From DASZIT01 sp036268775 (GTDB lineage Bacteria > Actinomycetota > Acidimicrobiia > Acidimicrobiales > RAAP-2), in the NCBI GenBank assembly GCA_036268775.1, contig DATATM010000017.1, positions 20,566-84,565 on the forward strand: a DNA stretch of 64,000 nucleotides. Reading direction: 5' to 3'. This document shows positions 50,917 to 60,439 of this stretch, piece after piece. How positions within the stretch are numbered: position 1 is the first letter of the stretch; each line of letters starts with the position of its first letter. A program made the position numbers and the translations under genes. A model generated the notes under the pieces. The model saw only the letters and a list, made by a program, of their open reading frames with translations, did not search any database and was not told the DNA's origin.

Positions 50917-51561
50917 TCAGCCCGCGTGCCGGATGAGGGTCACGCCGTCCCGCACGGTGGTCTGGACGGCCACCACCCGGGGATCGGTGGCGACCTTGTC
51001 GTTGAACGCCCGCAGCGCCTCGGTGTCGGCAGAGGTATCGCCGGCATCGAGGATCTGGCCGCTCCACAGCGTGTTGTCGGCGGCGATGAGACCCCTCGGG
51101 GACAGCTTGGCCAGGGTGGCCTCGTAGTAGGCGGGGTAGCTGGCTTTGTCGGCATCGATGAACACCAGGTCGAACGGCCCGGGCAACGTCGCAATGGTGT
51201 CGATGGCGGGGCCGAGCCGGACCTCGATCCGGTCGGCGTAGGGACTGGCGGCGATGTGCCGCTGGGCGAACTCGGCATGGACCGGGTCAACCTCGCAGGT
51301 GACGATCGAGCCGCCGGGGGCCAGCCCGGCCGCCATGGCCAGGGCGGAGTACCCGCTGAAGGTCCCGATCTCCAGGACGGAGGTGGCCCCGGTGGCGAAC
51401 ACCAGCATCTCCAGGAACCGTCCTTCCAGCCGGCCGACCATCATCCCCGGCGCCCGCAGCTCGGCGCGGGTCTCGGCGGCGAGGGCTTCGAGGTAGTCGG
51501 GCGGGGCGGTGGTATGGGCTGCGGCGTACGCCTCGATGCCTGGATCAACGATGTCGGCCAT
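50917..51561 (-). CDS. class I O-methyltransferase (CCoAOMT/COMT type)
   Basis: 214 residues. SAM motif VLEIGTFSGYSALAMAAGL, acidic GSIVTCEVDPVHAEFAQRH, metal-binding/catalytic FDLVFIDADKASYPAYYE and AADNTLWSG. These are the motifs of cation-dependent catechol/caffeoyl-CoA O-methyltransferases. Substrate unknown. First gene of the unit with the PHP protein and pdtaS. Confidence 0.92.
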   Translation of the reverse strand: MADIVDPGIEAYAAAHTTAPPDYLEALAAETRAELRAPGMMVGRLEGRFLEMLVFATGATSVLEIGTFSGYSALAMAAGLAPGGSIVTCEVDPVHAEFAQRHIAASPYADRIEVRLGPAIDTIATLPGPFDLVFIDADKASYPAYYEATLAKLSPRGLIAADNTLWSGQILDAGDTSADTEALRAFNDKVATDPRVVAVQTTVRDGVTLIRHAG

Positions 51562-51700
51562 CCCTGCATCGTAAAGCAGGGAGGGTGAAGGGGATTCCTG
51601 GCCGGACCGACATTTCCGCCGAAAGGCCGGCGGTTAGGGTTGGGCCTCGCGGTCGGGAGCGTCGCCGGGGACGAAGGCGGAGGGATCGGGAGGTCGAAGG

Positions 51701-52546
51701 GTGACGACGAAAGCGCTGGTGCTGGCGGGCGGCGGCCTCACCGGGATCGCCTGGGAGCTGGGCGTGATCGCCGCACTGGCCGACGACGGACTCGACCTCA
51801 CCGACGCCGACCTCATCGTCGGCACCTCGGCCGGCGCCACCGTTGCCGCCCAGATCACCTCCGGTCCGCTCGACGAGCTGGTGAGAGCCCAGCTGGCGCC
51901 CGACTCGCCGGAGCGGGCGGCGGTACTCGACCTCGACCTGCTGACCAAGATCTTCACCCTCCTGAGCGACCGGTCGGCCTCGGCTGACGAGCGACGAGCC
52001 CGGGTCGGAGCGCTGGCCCTGGCGGCCCCCACCGTGGCCGAGCCGGTGCGGCGGGCGGTGATCGCCGCTCGGCTTCCCTCCCACCAGTGGCCGGCGGTTC
52101 CGATCGTCCTGACGGCGGTCGACGCCCATTCCGGCGAGTTCACCACCTTCGACGCCTCGTCGGGGGTGCCGCTGGTCGACGCGGTGACCGCTAGCTGCGC
52201 GGTGCCCGGGGTGTGGCCTCCAGTGACCATCGGTGATCATCGCTATATCGACGGCGGGGTCCGATCGGGGACCAACGCCGATCTGGCGTCGGGCCACGAC
52301 CAGGTGCTGGTGCTCTCGCCGATGCAGGCCACCATGGCACTGGGGCTCGAGGACGAGGCGGTCGGCCTCCGCGACCACGGTTCGACGGTGCAGGTGGTCA
52401 CCGCGGACGACGACGCGTTGGCCCGCTTCGGGGACAACCCGCTCGACCCGTCCCGACGTGGACCCGCCCTGGAGGCGGGAAGGCGTCAGGGGGCCGCGGC
52501 CGCCAGCGGGGTCAGGGCACTCTGGGAGGGCAGAGGCGGCACCTGA
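51701..52546 (+). CDS. patatin-like phospholipase
   Basis: 281 residues. The oxyanion loop GGGLTG (10-15), nucleophile S43 in GTSAG and catalytic D184 in the DGG motif (YIDGG) form the Ser-Asp dyad. ASCAVPGVWPPV is the typical core helix. No signal peptide, so it is probably a cytosolic lipid hydrolase. GTG 51701 with GGGAGG upstream. Confidence 0.92.
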   Translation: MTTKALVLAGGGLTGIAWELGVIAALADDGLDLTDADLIVGTSAGATVAAQITSGPLDELVRAQLAPDSPERAAVLDLDLLTKIFTLLSDRSASADERRARVGALALAAPTVAEPVRRAVIAARLPSHQWPAVPIVLTAVDAHSGEFTTFDASSGVPLVDAVTASCAVPGVWPPVTIGDHRYIDGGVRSGTNADLASGHDQVLVLSPMQATMALGLEDEAVGLRDHGSTVQVVTADDDALARFGDNPLDPSRRGPALEAGRRQGAAAASGVRALWEGRGGT

Positions 52547-52599
52547 CGACGAACGTCGCCGCAACCGCTCAGGAAGACCCGATCGATCGACTCGGCAAC

Positions 52600-53808
52600 T
52601 CAGTCCCAGATCTGCTCCCCCAGCCGGACCAGGCCGGCCAGATCGTAGATATCGGTGTCGAAGAACGGGACGGTGGCGAGGACTTCAGGCACGTTGCCCA
52701 GCTCCGACTTCTCCTCGGCTTCGCGGAGGGCCACCACCCGGAAGTTGAGAAAGCTCTCGGCCACCTCGACCAGGACCCGCCGGATCTGGGCCTCGTCACC
52801 CAGCGCCGAGTCGACCGACGCCAGGACCGGGGCCAACGAGGTGGCCAGCTCGTCGGAGCGCTCCTTCATCGCCTCGGCCACAGTGGCGGCTTCAGCTCCC
52901 TGGAGGTAGGCGGGGAGCACTTTGTTCAAGACGATGGCGCCCAGGTTGAGATGCCGGGCGGTGAGCTCCTGGGCGAAGAATTCCGCCTCCCGGAGCGGGA
53001 CGCCCTCGAGGGTGGACACCACCATGAAGGTCGTCCTCCGGTCGGACAGCAACCGTTGCACCGCCCCTGCCCGCTCCACGAAGCCGTCGTACATCGACTG
53101 GAAGAGGATGAAGAACTCGGAGATGTCGGCGAGGAACTGGGTGCCGAGGATGCGGTCGGCGACCTGGTAGAAGGGCTTGGTAGCCACGTTCACCAGCTTG
53201 GACCGGTAGGGGACGATCAACCACCGGAGCAGCCGGGAGGAGAAGAAGTCGGCCAACCGTTGCGGAGCGTCGAGGAAGTCGAGGGCATTCCGGGTCGGCG
53301 GGGTGTCCACCACGATCAGGTCGTACTCGCCTTCGGAGTGGATCTCGTAGAGGCGCTCCATGGCGATGTAGTCGTGGCTCTGGACGAACCGCCCGGAGAT
53401 GTTCTTGTAGAGCGGGTTGGCGAGGATCTCGTCCCGGGTCTGGGGGTCGGGGGCGTGCATCCGGATGAGGGCGTCCCACGACTCCTTGGTGTCCAGCATG
53501 GCCGCCCACAGCTCGCCCCGGGGCTTCAGCCCGGCAGCCCGGAAGGCTTCGTCGGGGACCCGGGTCTCGGCGTTGCCGATCCCCTCCAGCCCGAGGGCGT
53601 TGGCCAGCCGCTTGGCCGGATCGACGGTCAGGACCAGGACCTTGCCGCCATGATGGAGGGCGGCCATCACCCCGGCGGCGGCGGCGGTGGTGGTCTTTCC
53701 CACCCCACCCGGACCACAGGCGATGATGATCTCCTTGGCCGCCAGCAGACCATCGAGCGAGCCGGGACTGTCCGGAGGGGCGGCCCGAGTCGGGCGTGCC
53801 GGGGTCAT
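52600..53808 (-). CDS. ArsA/GET3-family ATPase, second of a pair (Rv3680-like)
   Basis: 402 residues. Deviant Walker A ACGPGGVGKTT near residue 32-42, TVDPAKRLANALG, Walker-B-like YDLIVVDTPPTRNALDFLD and a C-terminal domain. It lacks the ArsA arsenite-binding cysteines. It corresponds to the second ATPase of the actinobacterial Rv3679-Rv3680 pair; its ATG overlaps the upstream stop by one base (TGATG), so the two are probably a heterodimer. Confidence 0.88.
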   Translation of the reverse strand: MTPARPTRAAPPDSPGSLDGLLAAKEIIIACGPGGVGKTTTAAAAGVMAALHHGGKVLVLTVDPAKRLANALGLEGIGNAETRVPDEAFRAAGLKPRGELWAAMLDTKESWDALIRMHAPDPQTRDEILANPLYKNISGRFVQSHDYIAMERLYEIHSEGEYDLIVVDTPPTRNALDFLDAPQRLADFFSSRLLRWLIVPYRSKLVNVATKPFYQVADRILGTQFLADISEFFILFQSMYDGFVERAGAVQRLLSDRRTTFMVVSTLEGVPLREAEFFAQELTARHLNLGAIVLNKVLPAYLQGAEAATVAEAMKERSDELATSLAPVLASVDSALGDEAQIRRVLVEVAESFLNFRVVALREAEEKSELGNVPEVLATVPFFDTDIYDLAGLVRLGEQIWD

Positions 53809-54755
53809 CAGTAGCCCAGCTCCTCACCCAGGGACGCCGCCACCTGGCGGGTGGTCCGGAGCCCGTGGGAACGGGTGAACAGATAGGGGAGGTAGAGCAA
53901 GGGCACGGCCGGGTCGATGCCCTCCCGGAGGCGCTCGAGATGGGTGGAGCGGGTCCGCCTCATGGTCACCGCCAGCCGGGCGGCGTCGAGGACCGGCCCC
54001 GGGTCACCCCCGACCAACTCGGCCAGTTTCTCCGACGGATCCGGCGAGGCCAAGGCGTCGAACACCAGCTCCTCCTGCCGGCCGAACAGCTCGGGAAGGA
54101 CCCGGTTCACCACCACCGCCGACATCGTCACGGTGGTCTCCTCCTTCACCCTGACCGCCAGCTCGATGGTCTCGCTGACCGGCATCTCCTCAGGGGTGCA
54201 CACCGCGATCAGGCCGGTCTGGGTCGGGTCGGACAGGATGTCCAGCATCCAGTCGGTCTGGGACCGGATCAGCCCCACCTTCACCAGATCGTTGATGGCC
54301 TGGGGAGCAGCCAGCTGGCCGACGATATGGCCGGAGGCCGGCGCGTCCACCACCACCAGGTCGTAGTGGCGCTCTCGCACCTCGTAACACAGCTTGCCGA
54401 CAGTGAGGATCTCGCGGACCCCGGGAGCCGCGGTCGCCACAAAGTCGAACGCCTTGGCCAGCGGCCCGATCCGACCCACCACCGGAATTCGCAACTGGAG
54501 CTTCAGGTACTCCCGGAGGGACGCCTCGGTGTCCATGGTCATGACGAAGAGTCCGGGAAGCAACTCCTTTTCGGCAAAGCCGGTAGGCGGGGCTTCGTAG
54601 AAGCGGGACACCTCGCCCTTGGCATCCACCTCGCAGACCAGTACCCGTTTCCCCCGCTGGGAGGCGAAGAGGGCCAGCGCGGAAGCGACGGTGGTCTTGC
54701 CGACACCTCCCTTGCCGGTCACGAAAACCAGCTTCAGATCGAGAAGCGCAGTCAT
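53808..54755 (-). CDS. ArsA/GET3-family ATPase, first of a pair (Rv3679-like)
   Basis: 315 residues. P-loop TGKGGVGKTTVASALAL, CEVDAKGEVSRFYEAPP and YDLVVVDAPASGHIVGQLAAP give the ArsA/Get3 nucleotide site. Shorter than its partner. The pair in M. tuberculosis affects sensitivity to nitric oxide and glycerol; any such role here is by analogy. Confidence 0.88.
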   Translation of the reverse strand: MTALLDLKLVFVTGKGGVGKTTVASALALFASQRGKRVLVCEVDAKGEVSRFYEAPPTGFAEKELLPGLFVMTMDTEASLREYLKLQLRIPVVGRIGPLAKAFDFVATAAPGVREILTVGKLCYEVRERHYDLVVVDAPASGHIVGQLAAPQAINDLVKVGLIRSQTDWMLDILSDPTQTGLIAVCTPEEMPVSETIELAVRVKEETTVTMSAVVVNRVLPELFGRQEELVFDALASPDPSEKLAELVGGDPGPVLDAARLAVTMRRTRSTHLERLREGIDPAVPLLYLPYLFTRSHGLRTTRQVAASLGEELGY

Positions 54756-54816
54756 CCGGCCGCCGACCCGCGGCCCACCATCACCGAGACAGCCTGAGGA
54801 ATGGCAATGAGTGGGA

Positions 54817-55053
54817 TCAGGAGACCCCGAAGCCGACCCGACGATCGGAAGTTGGTCCGTCCACCTCTACATAGGCGACCTTGTTGGCCGGCACGCCCAC
54901 CCGACGGCCTCTCCGGTCGGTGAGCCAGAGCATCGAGCCTTCCTTGGCCAATGCCCCTTCGATCTCGGCCAGGACCTTGTCGCGGTCAGCATCGTCAGGC
55001 AGCTCGACGTCGAGCTCCTTTATCGACTGCACGATCCCGATACGCACGTCCAC
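54817..55053 (-). CDS. DUF3107 protein (TB9.4/Rv3208A-like)
   Basis: 78 residues: DVRIGIVQSIKELDVELPDDADR then an ALAKEGSMLWLTDRRGRRVGVPANKVAYVEV core. This small all-beta family is restricted to actinobacteria. The start is GTG 55053 with AGAGGAG eight bases upstream; the longer frame upstream lacks homology. Function unknown. Confidence 0.88.
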   Translation of the reverse strand: MDVRIGIVQSIKELDVELPDDADRDKVLAEIEGALAKEGSMLWLTDRRGRRVGVPANKVAYVEVDGPTSDRRVGFGVS

Positions 55054-55158
55054 CTGGCACGCTCCTCTCAACCTCGTAGCCGACGGAACCGACGGCCCCC
55101 CTGACGATACAAGGTCAGCGAAGCGCGGCGTCCCAGGGTCACAGCCGTAAGGCACACT

Positions 55159-56313
55159 GTGGACATGGAGGGCGAGAGCGAACGGAGCCGGCAATGGGCG
55201 TCCACCATGTACGCCCACGGCGACCAGGACACCAAATTCGCCCACGCCGACAGTTCGGCGGTGGTCGAGCCCCTCGGCGCCCTCCCCGGTCTCGACCGAA
55301 CCCTCCGGGAGGCGGACGAGGAAGCCCAGCTGGCGGTGGGGGCCACCCACGCCGAGGGGGGAGGCTCCCGGCTCCGACCGGAGGAGCCGGATCCCTGGCG
55401 GACCTGTTTCGAACGCGACCGTGACCGCATCCTCCATGCCCCGGCGTTCCGCCGGCTGGCCGGGAAGACTCAGGTGTTCGTGTTCCCCGACGACCACCAG
55501 CGGACCCGGCTCACCCACGCCCTCGAAGTGGCCCAGGTGGCCACTGGCATCGCCCGGGCCTGCCGGCTCAACGTCGCCCTCACCGAGGCCATCGCTCTCG
55601 GCCACGACTGCGGCCACGGCCCCGGGGGTCACGCCAGCGAGGACGCCCTCTCCCCCTACGTGACCGGTGGCTTCGACCACGCCCCCTGGGGGGCGGACGT
55701 CTCGTTGGCCGGGTTGAATCTCTGCCAGGAGACGCTCGACGGCATCCGCAACCACTCCTGGTCCCGCCCCGCCCCGGACACGCCGGAGGGCGAGGTGGTC
55801 AGCTGGGCCGACCGCATCGCCTATGTCTGCCATGACTTCGAGGACGCGGTGAAGAGCGGGATCATCACCCCTCAGGTGCTCCCCACCGTGGTGCGTGAAC
55901 GCTGCGGGGTCGGGCGTGGCCAACAGCTGGGAACCTTCATCGACGCGATGGTGGCGACCGTCCTCGACACCGGGCGGGTGGGCATGTCGGCCACCTACGC
56001 CGAGGCATTATCGGCTTTTCGGGCCTGCAACTACGAGCACATCTATCTTCGGCCCAGCTCGGTCGCCCAGGGAAGGGCGGTGATCGGGGTCCTCCAGGCC
56101 CTGGTGGAGCACTACGGGGATCGTCCCAACCTGATCCCCGACGGGGACGGCAGCGTCACCGACCTGCGGGGCGGTGATGACCAGGCCCTGATCGCCGCCG
56201 TCAGCTACGTCGCCGGGATGACCGACCGGTTCGCCTTCGGTCAGGCGGTGGCCATCCTCGGTTGGGACCCGAACAAACTCCCGATCGGGATCGGCGTCAG
56301 CCGGCAGTTCTGA
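55159..56313 (+). CDS. dgt: dGTP triphosphohydrolase-like HD-domain protein
   Basis: 384 residues. HD motif: RLTHALEVAQVA (H) then ALGHDCGHGPGGH (HD), followed by NHSWSRP and SWADRIAYVCHDFEDAVKSG (final D). RILHAPAFRRLAGKTQVF is the typical dGTPase opening. It would hydrolyse dNTPs to nucleoside and triphosphate. GTG 55159 has AAGG six bases upstream; ATG 55165 is an alternative. Confidence 0.9.
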   Translation: MDMEGESERSRQWASTMYAHGDQDTKFAHADSSAVVEPLGALPGLDRTLREADEEAQLAVGATHAEGGGSRLRPEEPDPWRTCFERDRDRILHAPAFRRLAGKTQVFVFPDDHQRTRLTHALEVAQVATGIARACRLNVALTEAIALGHDCGHGPGGHASEDALSPYVTGGFDHAPWGADVSLAGLNLCQETLDGIRNHSWSRPAPDTPEGEVVSWADRIAYVCHDFEDAVKSGIITPQVLPTVVRERCGVGRGQQLGTFIDAMVATVLDTGRVGMSATYAEALSAFRACNYEHIYLRPSSVAQGRAVIGVLQALVEHYGDRPNLIPDGDGSVTDLRGGDDQALIAAVSYVAGMTDRFAFGQAVAILGWDPNKLPIGIGVSRQF

Positions 56314-56417
56314 CCCCACCCAGAGGCTCCCTCTCGGTCCCATCCGGCCGGGACGCAACCGCGGGAGCCCCCATAAGATTCGATTGAACGGACAATCGCG
56401 GACCGAAGGAGCTCCCC

Positions 56418-57779
56418 ATGGTCATCCGGGAATCGTCACAGTCGTCAAGAACCCCGTCACCGGCACCCGGGCCGGCCGACGGGCCCGGTTCCCCGGAGGC
56501 GTCCACTGGAAATGGCGGTGCCGCCGGCGCGCTGGCTCCGCTGCTCCGGGCCCTGCTCGGCACCGAGTTGCCGGTGCGATTCGAGTTCTGGGACGGGAGT
56601 GGGATCGGGCCGGCCGGGGGTCCGGGGACCATCCGGGTCAACTCCGTCGATGCGGTGCGGAGGATGCTCTGGTCACCCGGCGAACTCGGCGTGGCCCGGG
56701 CGTTCGTGGCCGGCGACCTCTCCTTGGAGGGGGACCTGTTCGCGATGTTGCGGGTCCTCCACGACGCCGCCCCCCGTGACCTCCGGAAGATGGGACTCCG
56801 GGCGCTGCCGCCCATCATCGACGCCGCCCGGCGGCTGGGTGCCATCGGTCCTCCCCTCCCGGCGCCGGCCGAAGAGTGCCGGCCGTCGGGGAGGCTCCAC
56901 TCCCTCGGCCGGGATGCCAAGGTCATCAGTCATCACTATGACGTCGGCAACGACTTCTACCGGTTGTTCCTTGGACCCCGGATGACCTATTCGTGTGCCC
57001 GGTTCGTCTCCGACACCAGCACGCTCGAGGAGGCCCAGGACGCCAAGCACGAATTGATCTGTCGCAAGTTGGGACTCGACCAGCGTCCAGGGGCCCGCCT
57101 CCTCGACGTCGGTTGCGGCTGGGGTTCGATGGCGATCCACGCCGCCCAGCACCACCAGGCCACCGTCGTCGGGGTGGCGTTGAGCTCCGAACAGGTGGAG
57201 CTAGCCCAGCAGCGGGTGAAGGCGGCAGGGCTGGATGACCGCATCGAGATCCGTCTTCAGGATTACCGGGAGCTGAGGGGCGAGCAGTTCGACGCCATCT
57301 CCTCGATCGGCATGTTCGAACACGTCGGCACGTCGGCCATGGGCCGCTACTTCGCCACCTTGCGTGACCTCCTCGGGCCCACCGGGCGGCTGCTCAACCA
57401 CGCCATCTCCACCCCGGGGGGCTCGGTGCTCGGACGGCGGACCTTCATCGGCCGCTACGTCTTCCCCGACGGGGAGCTCCTGGATGTCGGGGAGGTCATC
57501 CTGGCCATGCAGCGGGCGGGGTTCGAGGTGCGGGACGTCGAGTCGCTGCGGGAGCACTACGCCAAGACGCTCCGGGCCTGGGTGGCCAATCTGGAGGAAG
57601 GCTGGGACCAGGCGGTCGCCCTGGTCGGCGAGCATCGCGCCAACATCTGGCGGTTCTACATGGCGGCGTCGGCCAACGGGTTCGACGACGCCGGCTTGGC
57701 CATCCACCAGGTGCTGGGGGTCATCTCCGAACCGGCTGGCGAGAGCGGCATGCCGCCCACCCGCATCGGCTGGTCGTGA
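56418..57779 (+). CDS. cyclopropane-fatty-acyl-phospholipid synthase family protein
   Basis: 453 residues. An N-terminal lipid-binding extension (GELGVARAFVAGDLSLEGDLF) precedes the SAM domain: SHHYDVGNDFYRLFLGPRMTYSCARF, LLDVGCGWGSMAIHAA and SIGMFEHVG. This is the CfaA/UfaA1-like arrangement that methylates unsaturated acyl chains in membrane lipids. The next gene overlaps its stop (GTGA). Cyclopropane versus methyl-branch product cannot be told. Confidence 0.92.
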   Translation: MVIRESSQSSRTPSPAPGPADGPGSPEASTGNGGAAGALAPLLRALLGTELPVRFEFWDGSGIGPAGGPGTIRVNSVDAVRRMLWSPGELGVARAFVAGDLSLEGDLFAMLRVLHDAAPRDLRKMGLRALPPIIDAARRLGAIGPPLPAPAEECRPSGRLHSLGRDAKVISHHYDVGNDFYRLFLGPRMTYSCARFVSDTSTLEEAQDAKHELICRKLGLDQRPGARLLDVGCGWGSMAIHAAQHHQATVVGVALSSEQVELAQQRVKAAGLDDRIEIRLQDYRELRGEQFDAISSIGMFEHVGTSAMGRYFATLRDLLGPTGRLLNHAISTPGGSVLGRRTFIGRYVFPDGELLDVGEVILAMQRAGFEVRDVESLREHYAKTLRAWVANLEEGWDQAVALVGEHRANIWRFYMAASANGFDDAGLAIHQVLGVISEPAGESGMPPTRIGWS

Positions 57780-58618
57780 CCTCGCTGCCTCCAACCCGCC
57801 CGGAGAACCCCACCGATCGGACCCGCGTCTTCTGGGAGCTTCACGTGCCCGGGGATCCGCTCCTCATGCCCAACCCCTGGGATCCGGGCAGTGCCCGGTT
57901 GCTCGCCTCGATGGGCTTCCAGGCTCTGGCCACCACCAGCAGCGGCTTCGCCGCCACCCTCGGCCAGCCCGACGGTTCGATCAGCCGGGAGGCCGCCCTC
58001 GGCCATGCCGCCGCCATCGTCGCGGCGGTGGAGGTCCCGGTGTCCGCCGATCTGGAGAACGGTTTCGCCGACGATCCCAACGGGGTGTTTGCCACCGTCC
58101 AGACGGCGGTCGACGTCGGCTTGGCCGGTTGCTCGGTGGAAGACTTCACCCGGAGTCCGAACGGCCCCATCTACCCCTTGGACCTGGCCGCCGAACGGGT
58201 CGCCGCCGCCGCCGATGCCGCCCGCCAAGGGACCGGGCTGGTGCTGACCGCCCGGGCCGAGAACCTGATCCGGGGGAATCCCGACCTCGATGACACCATC
58301 ACCCGGCTCCTGGCCTACCAGGCCGCCGGGGCCGATGTGCTCTACGCCCCCGGCCTGGTGGACATCGACGACATCCGCCGAGTGGTGGCGGAGGTGGATC
58401 GTCCGGTCAACGTGCTGGCCCGTCCCGGACTTGCCCCGGTGTCCGAACTGGCGGAGGCGGGCGTCGCCCGCATCTCGGTGGGTGGGGCGTTCGGCCAGGT
58501 GGCGATGGCCGCAGTGGCGCGGGCCGGGCGCGAGTTCCTCGACGACGGCACCTACGGGTTCACCGGCGCGGCCGGCGAGGGCCGGAACCACGCCGCCATC
58601 GCCTTCGGGAGTCTTTGA
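57776..58618 (+). CDS. isocitrate lyase/PEP mutase superfamily protein
   Basis: 280 residues. ALATTSSGFAATLGQPDG, VSADLENGFADDP and VLTARAENLIRG are typical of the PEP-mutase-like oxaloacetate/2-methylisocitrate lyase group. The catalytic cysteine motif of isocitrate lyases (KKCGH) is absent, so the reaction is unclear. Overlaps the fatty-acid synthase gene and is co-transcribed with it. Confidence 0.85.
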   Translation: MTSLPPTRPENPTDRTRVFWELHVPGDPLLMPNPWDPGSARLLASMGFQALATTSSGFAATLGQPDGSISREAALGHAAAIVAAVEVPVSADLENGFADDPNGVFATVQTAVDVGLAGCSVEDFTRSPNGPIYPLDLAAERVAAAADAARQGTGLVLTARAENLIRGNPDLDDTITRLLAYQAAGADVLYAPGLVDIDDIRRVVAEVDRPVNVLARPGLAPVSELAEAGVARISVGGAFGQVAMAAVARAGREFLDDGTYGFTGAAGEGRNHAAIAFGSL

Positions 58619-58676
58619 GGGTCACCGAGTCGGTCCCGAGATTGTGGCGACGGAATTGGCGATCGATACTTTCGGC

Positions 58677-59447
58677 ATGGCCTCACCGATGACGTTCGAG
58701 CAGCTGGTGGCCGAGGGCGAGTCGGTACCAGTCGAGGGCTGGGATTTCTCCTGGTTCGAGGGCAGGGCGAGCGAGGAACGCCCGACCTGGCGATACTCCC
58801 GGATGCTGGCCGGCCGGATGGCCGGCGCCACCCGCGCCCTCGATATCCAGACCGGAGGCGGCGAGGTGCTGGCGGAGATTCCCGAAGCGCCCGCGGTGTT
58901 GGCCGCCACCGAATCGTGGCCCCCGAACCTGGCGCTCGCCCGGGCCAACCTGGCCGGCCTGGGGGCAACCGTGGCTGAAGTCCCCGACGACGCCGACCTG
59001 CCGTTCGCAAATGATTCCTTCGACCTGGTGGTCAGCCGCCATCCCACCGTCACCCGCTGGGACGAGATCGCTCGGGTCCTGCAGCCCGGCGGGAACTATG
59101 TCTCCCAACAGGTGGGGGCCGGGTCGGTCCGGGAGCTCACCGATTTCATGATGGGAGCTCAGCCGGTCAACCAGACGCGGGACCCGGAACTGGCGGCGGT
59201 GGCGGCCGTCGCCGCCGGACTCGAGGTGTTCGACTTACGCCAGGAGGCGTTGCCAATGGCGTTCCATGACGTCGGCGCGGTGGTCGTGTTCCTCCGCAAG
59301 GTCATCTGGACTGTCCCCGGCTTCACCGCGACCGGCTATCGCCAACAACTCGCCAGACTTCATCATCAGATCCAAACCCATGGGCCCTTCGTCGCTCACG
59401 CCCAGCGTTTCTTGATTCAAGCCCGCAAGCCGCACCGGAGTACCTGA
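58677..59447 (+). CDS. class I SAM-dependent methyltransferase
   Basis: 256 residues. The SAM region is weak at the usual glycine loop (ALDIQTGGGEVLAEI) but motif II-III (DADLPFANDSFDLVVSRHPT, ARVLQPGGNYVSQQVG) is clear. Small-molecule target unknown. ATG 58677 chosen; ATG 58689 is possible. Confidence 0.78.
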   Translation: MASPMTFEQLVAEGESVPVEGWDFSWFEGRASEERPTWRYSRMLAGRMAGATRALDIQTGGGEVLAEIPEAPAVLAATESWPPNLALARANLAGLGATVAEVPDDADLPFANDSFDLVVSRHPTVTRWDEIARVLQPGGNYVSQQVGAGSVRELTDFMMGAQPVNQTRDPELAAVAAVAAGLEVFDLRQEALPMAFHDVGAVVVFLRKVIWTVPGFTATGYRQQLARLHHQIQTHGPFVAHAQRFLIQARKPHRST

Positions 59448-59608
59448 CCCACGGCGACCAACGACCGCGCCGGTCCCGTTTCGGAAATCGGACCCCGTCC
59501 ATCCGATCTAGCCCCGGGACCCGTCCCCGGGGCAGGGGTGCTCGCAGGACTTGACCCGCCGGCGAAACGTGTCGATGAGAAGGGTACGACCGATGGAAGG
59601 GGGCCCAC

Positions 59609-60187
59609 ATGGCCCAGATCTGCAACCAGGTGACGACGCCGAGATCGCTCTCCCGACCGAGTACCGCTCGGACGCCAGCCGAGGCGTCGACCCGAGCTCG
59701 GGCGGGCCGCACCGCCCCCATGGCCCGCCGGGTCCGGGCCCTCCGGGACGACGCCCTCCTCGCCGAGGAGACCACCCCGGTCGTCGACGTGGGCCAGATC
59801 AGCCCGGAGGAGGCCATCGAGGCCATCGCCGGTGACCCCGACAACCGATCGGCCCGCCGGGCCGTCATCCAGACCTACGGCACGGTCGGGGCATGGCTGG
59901 TCTGCGGCTACGAGGATGCCGCCCGCCGGACCGCCACCGGTGGAGAGCCGTGTCCACCCCTCGACCGGCTGGTGTCCGGCTTCCCGGTCCTCGACGCCGG
60001 CCAGATCGCCTCGGCCCTCGACGCCCTCAACACCGCCTGTGGCGCCCCCGACGACGCCGCCCACCGTGCATGCCACCGGATGGAGGCGGCCTACGCGGTC
60101 GCCGCCCGGGACGGCGACCCGCGCGCCCGAGCCGACTACCTGTCCGCCTGGACCCAGTTTCGCCAGGCCACCCGGTCAGCGGCATGA
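59609..60187 (+). CDS. uncharacterised Ala-rich protein, coupled to DUF5678-like gene
   Basis: 192 residues, no recognised domain. The first 55 residues are Ser/Thr/Arg-rich, and the rest are helical (IEAIAGDPDNRSARRAVIQTYG, ALDALNTACGAPDDAAHRACH). Two cysteine pairs in the second half could be structural. ATG 59609 has GGAAGGGGG upstream; ATG 59720 is possible. Its stop overlaps the next small gene (ATGA), which supports both being real. Confidence 0.55.
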   Translation: MAQICNQVTTPRSLSRPSTARTPAEASTRARAGRTAPMARRVRALRDDALLAEETTPVVDVGQISPEEAIEAIAGDPDNRSARRAVIQTYGTVGAWLVCGYEDAARRTATGGEPCPPLDRLVSGFPVLDAGQIASALDALNTACGAPDDAAHRACHRMEAAYAVAARDGDPRARADYLSAWTQFRQATRSAA

Positions 60188-60366
60188 CCGCCCACCTGTC
60201 CGCCGCCGACCGGGCGCGGTATCAGAGCCGCTGGGTGGCGCTGGAGGGCCGACGGGTGGTCGCCGCCCGCTCCGACCCCTTGGAGCTCTTCGCGGTGCTG
60301 GACGAGCTCGGGATCAAAGGGGCCACCATCGTCCAGGTCCGGGACCGGGATCGCCGGGCGGCGTGA
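60184..60366 (+). CDS. small DUF5678-like protein
   Basis: 60 residues: YQSRWVALEGRRVVAARSDPLELFAVLDELGIKG, then ATIVQVRDRD. The W-V-A-x-x-x-x-x-V-V-A core resembles DUF5678 family members of 60-80 residues. ATG 60184 overlaps the upstream stop. Function unknown. Confidence 0.6.
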   Translation: MTAHLSAADRARYQSRWVALEGRRVVAARSDPLELFAVLDELGIKGATIVQVRDRDRRAA

Positions 60367-60439
60367 CGCCGGAGCCCGACCACCCGATCGCCCCCTTCCT
60401 GGCTCCCGTCTGGTCAGGTCGGCGAACTGACCGACCGGG

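Noticed and set aside
51545..52564. 339-codon minus-strand reading frame
   Set aside because: Antisense to the patatin gene, which has a complete Ser-Asp dyad.
59417..60076. 219-codon minus-strand reading frame opposite the hypothetical protein
   Set aside because: Gly-rich low complexity with no motif; the plus-strand frame has a ribosome site and couples to the next gene.
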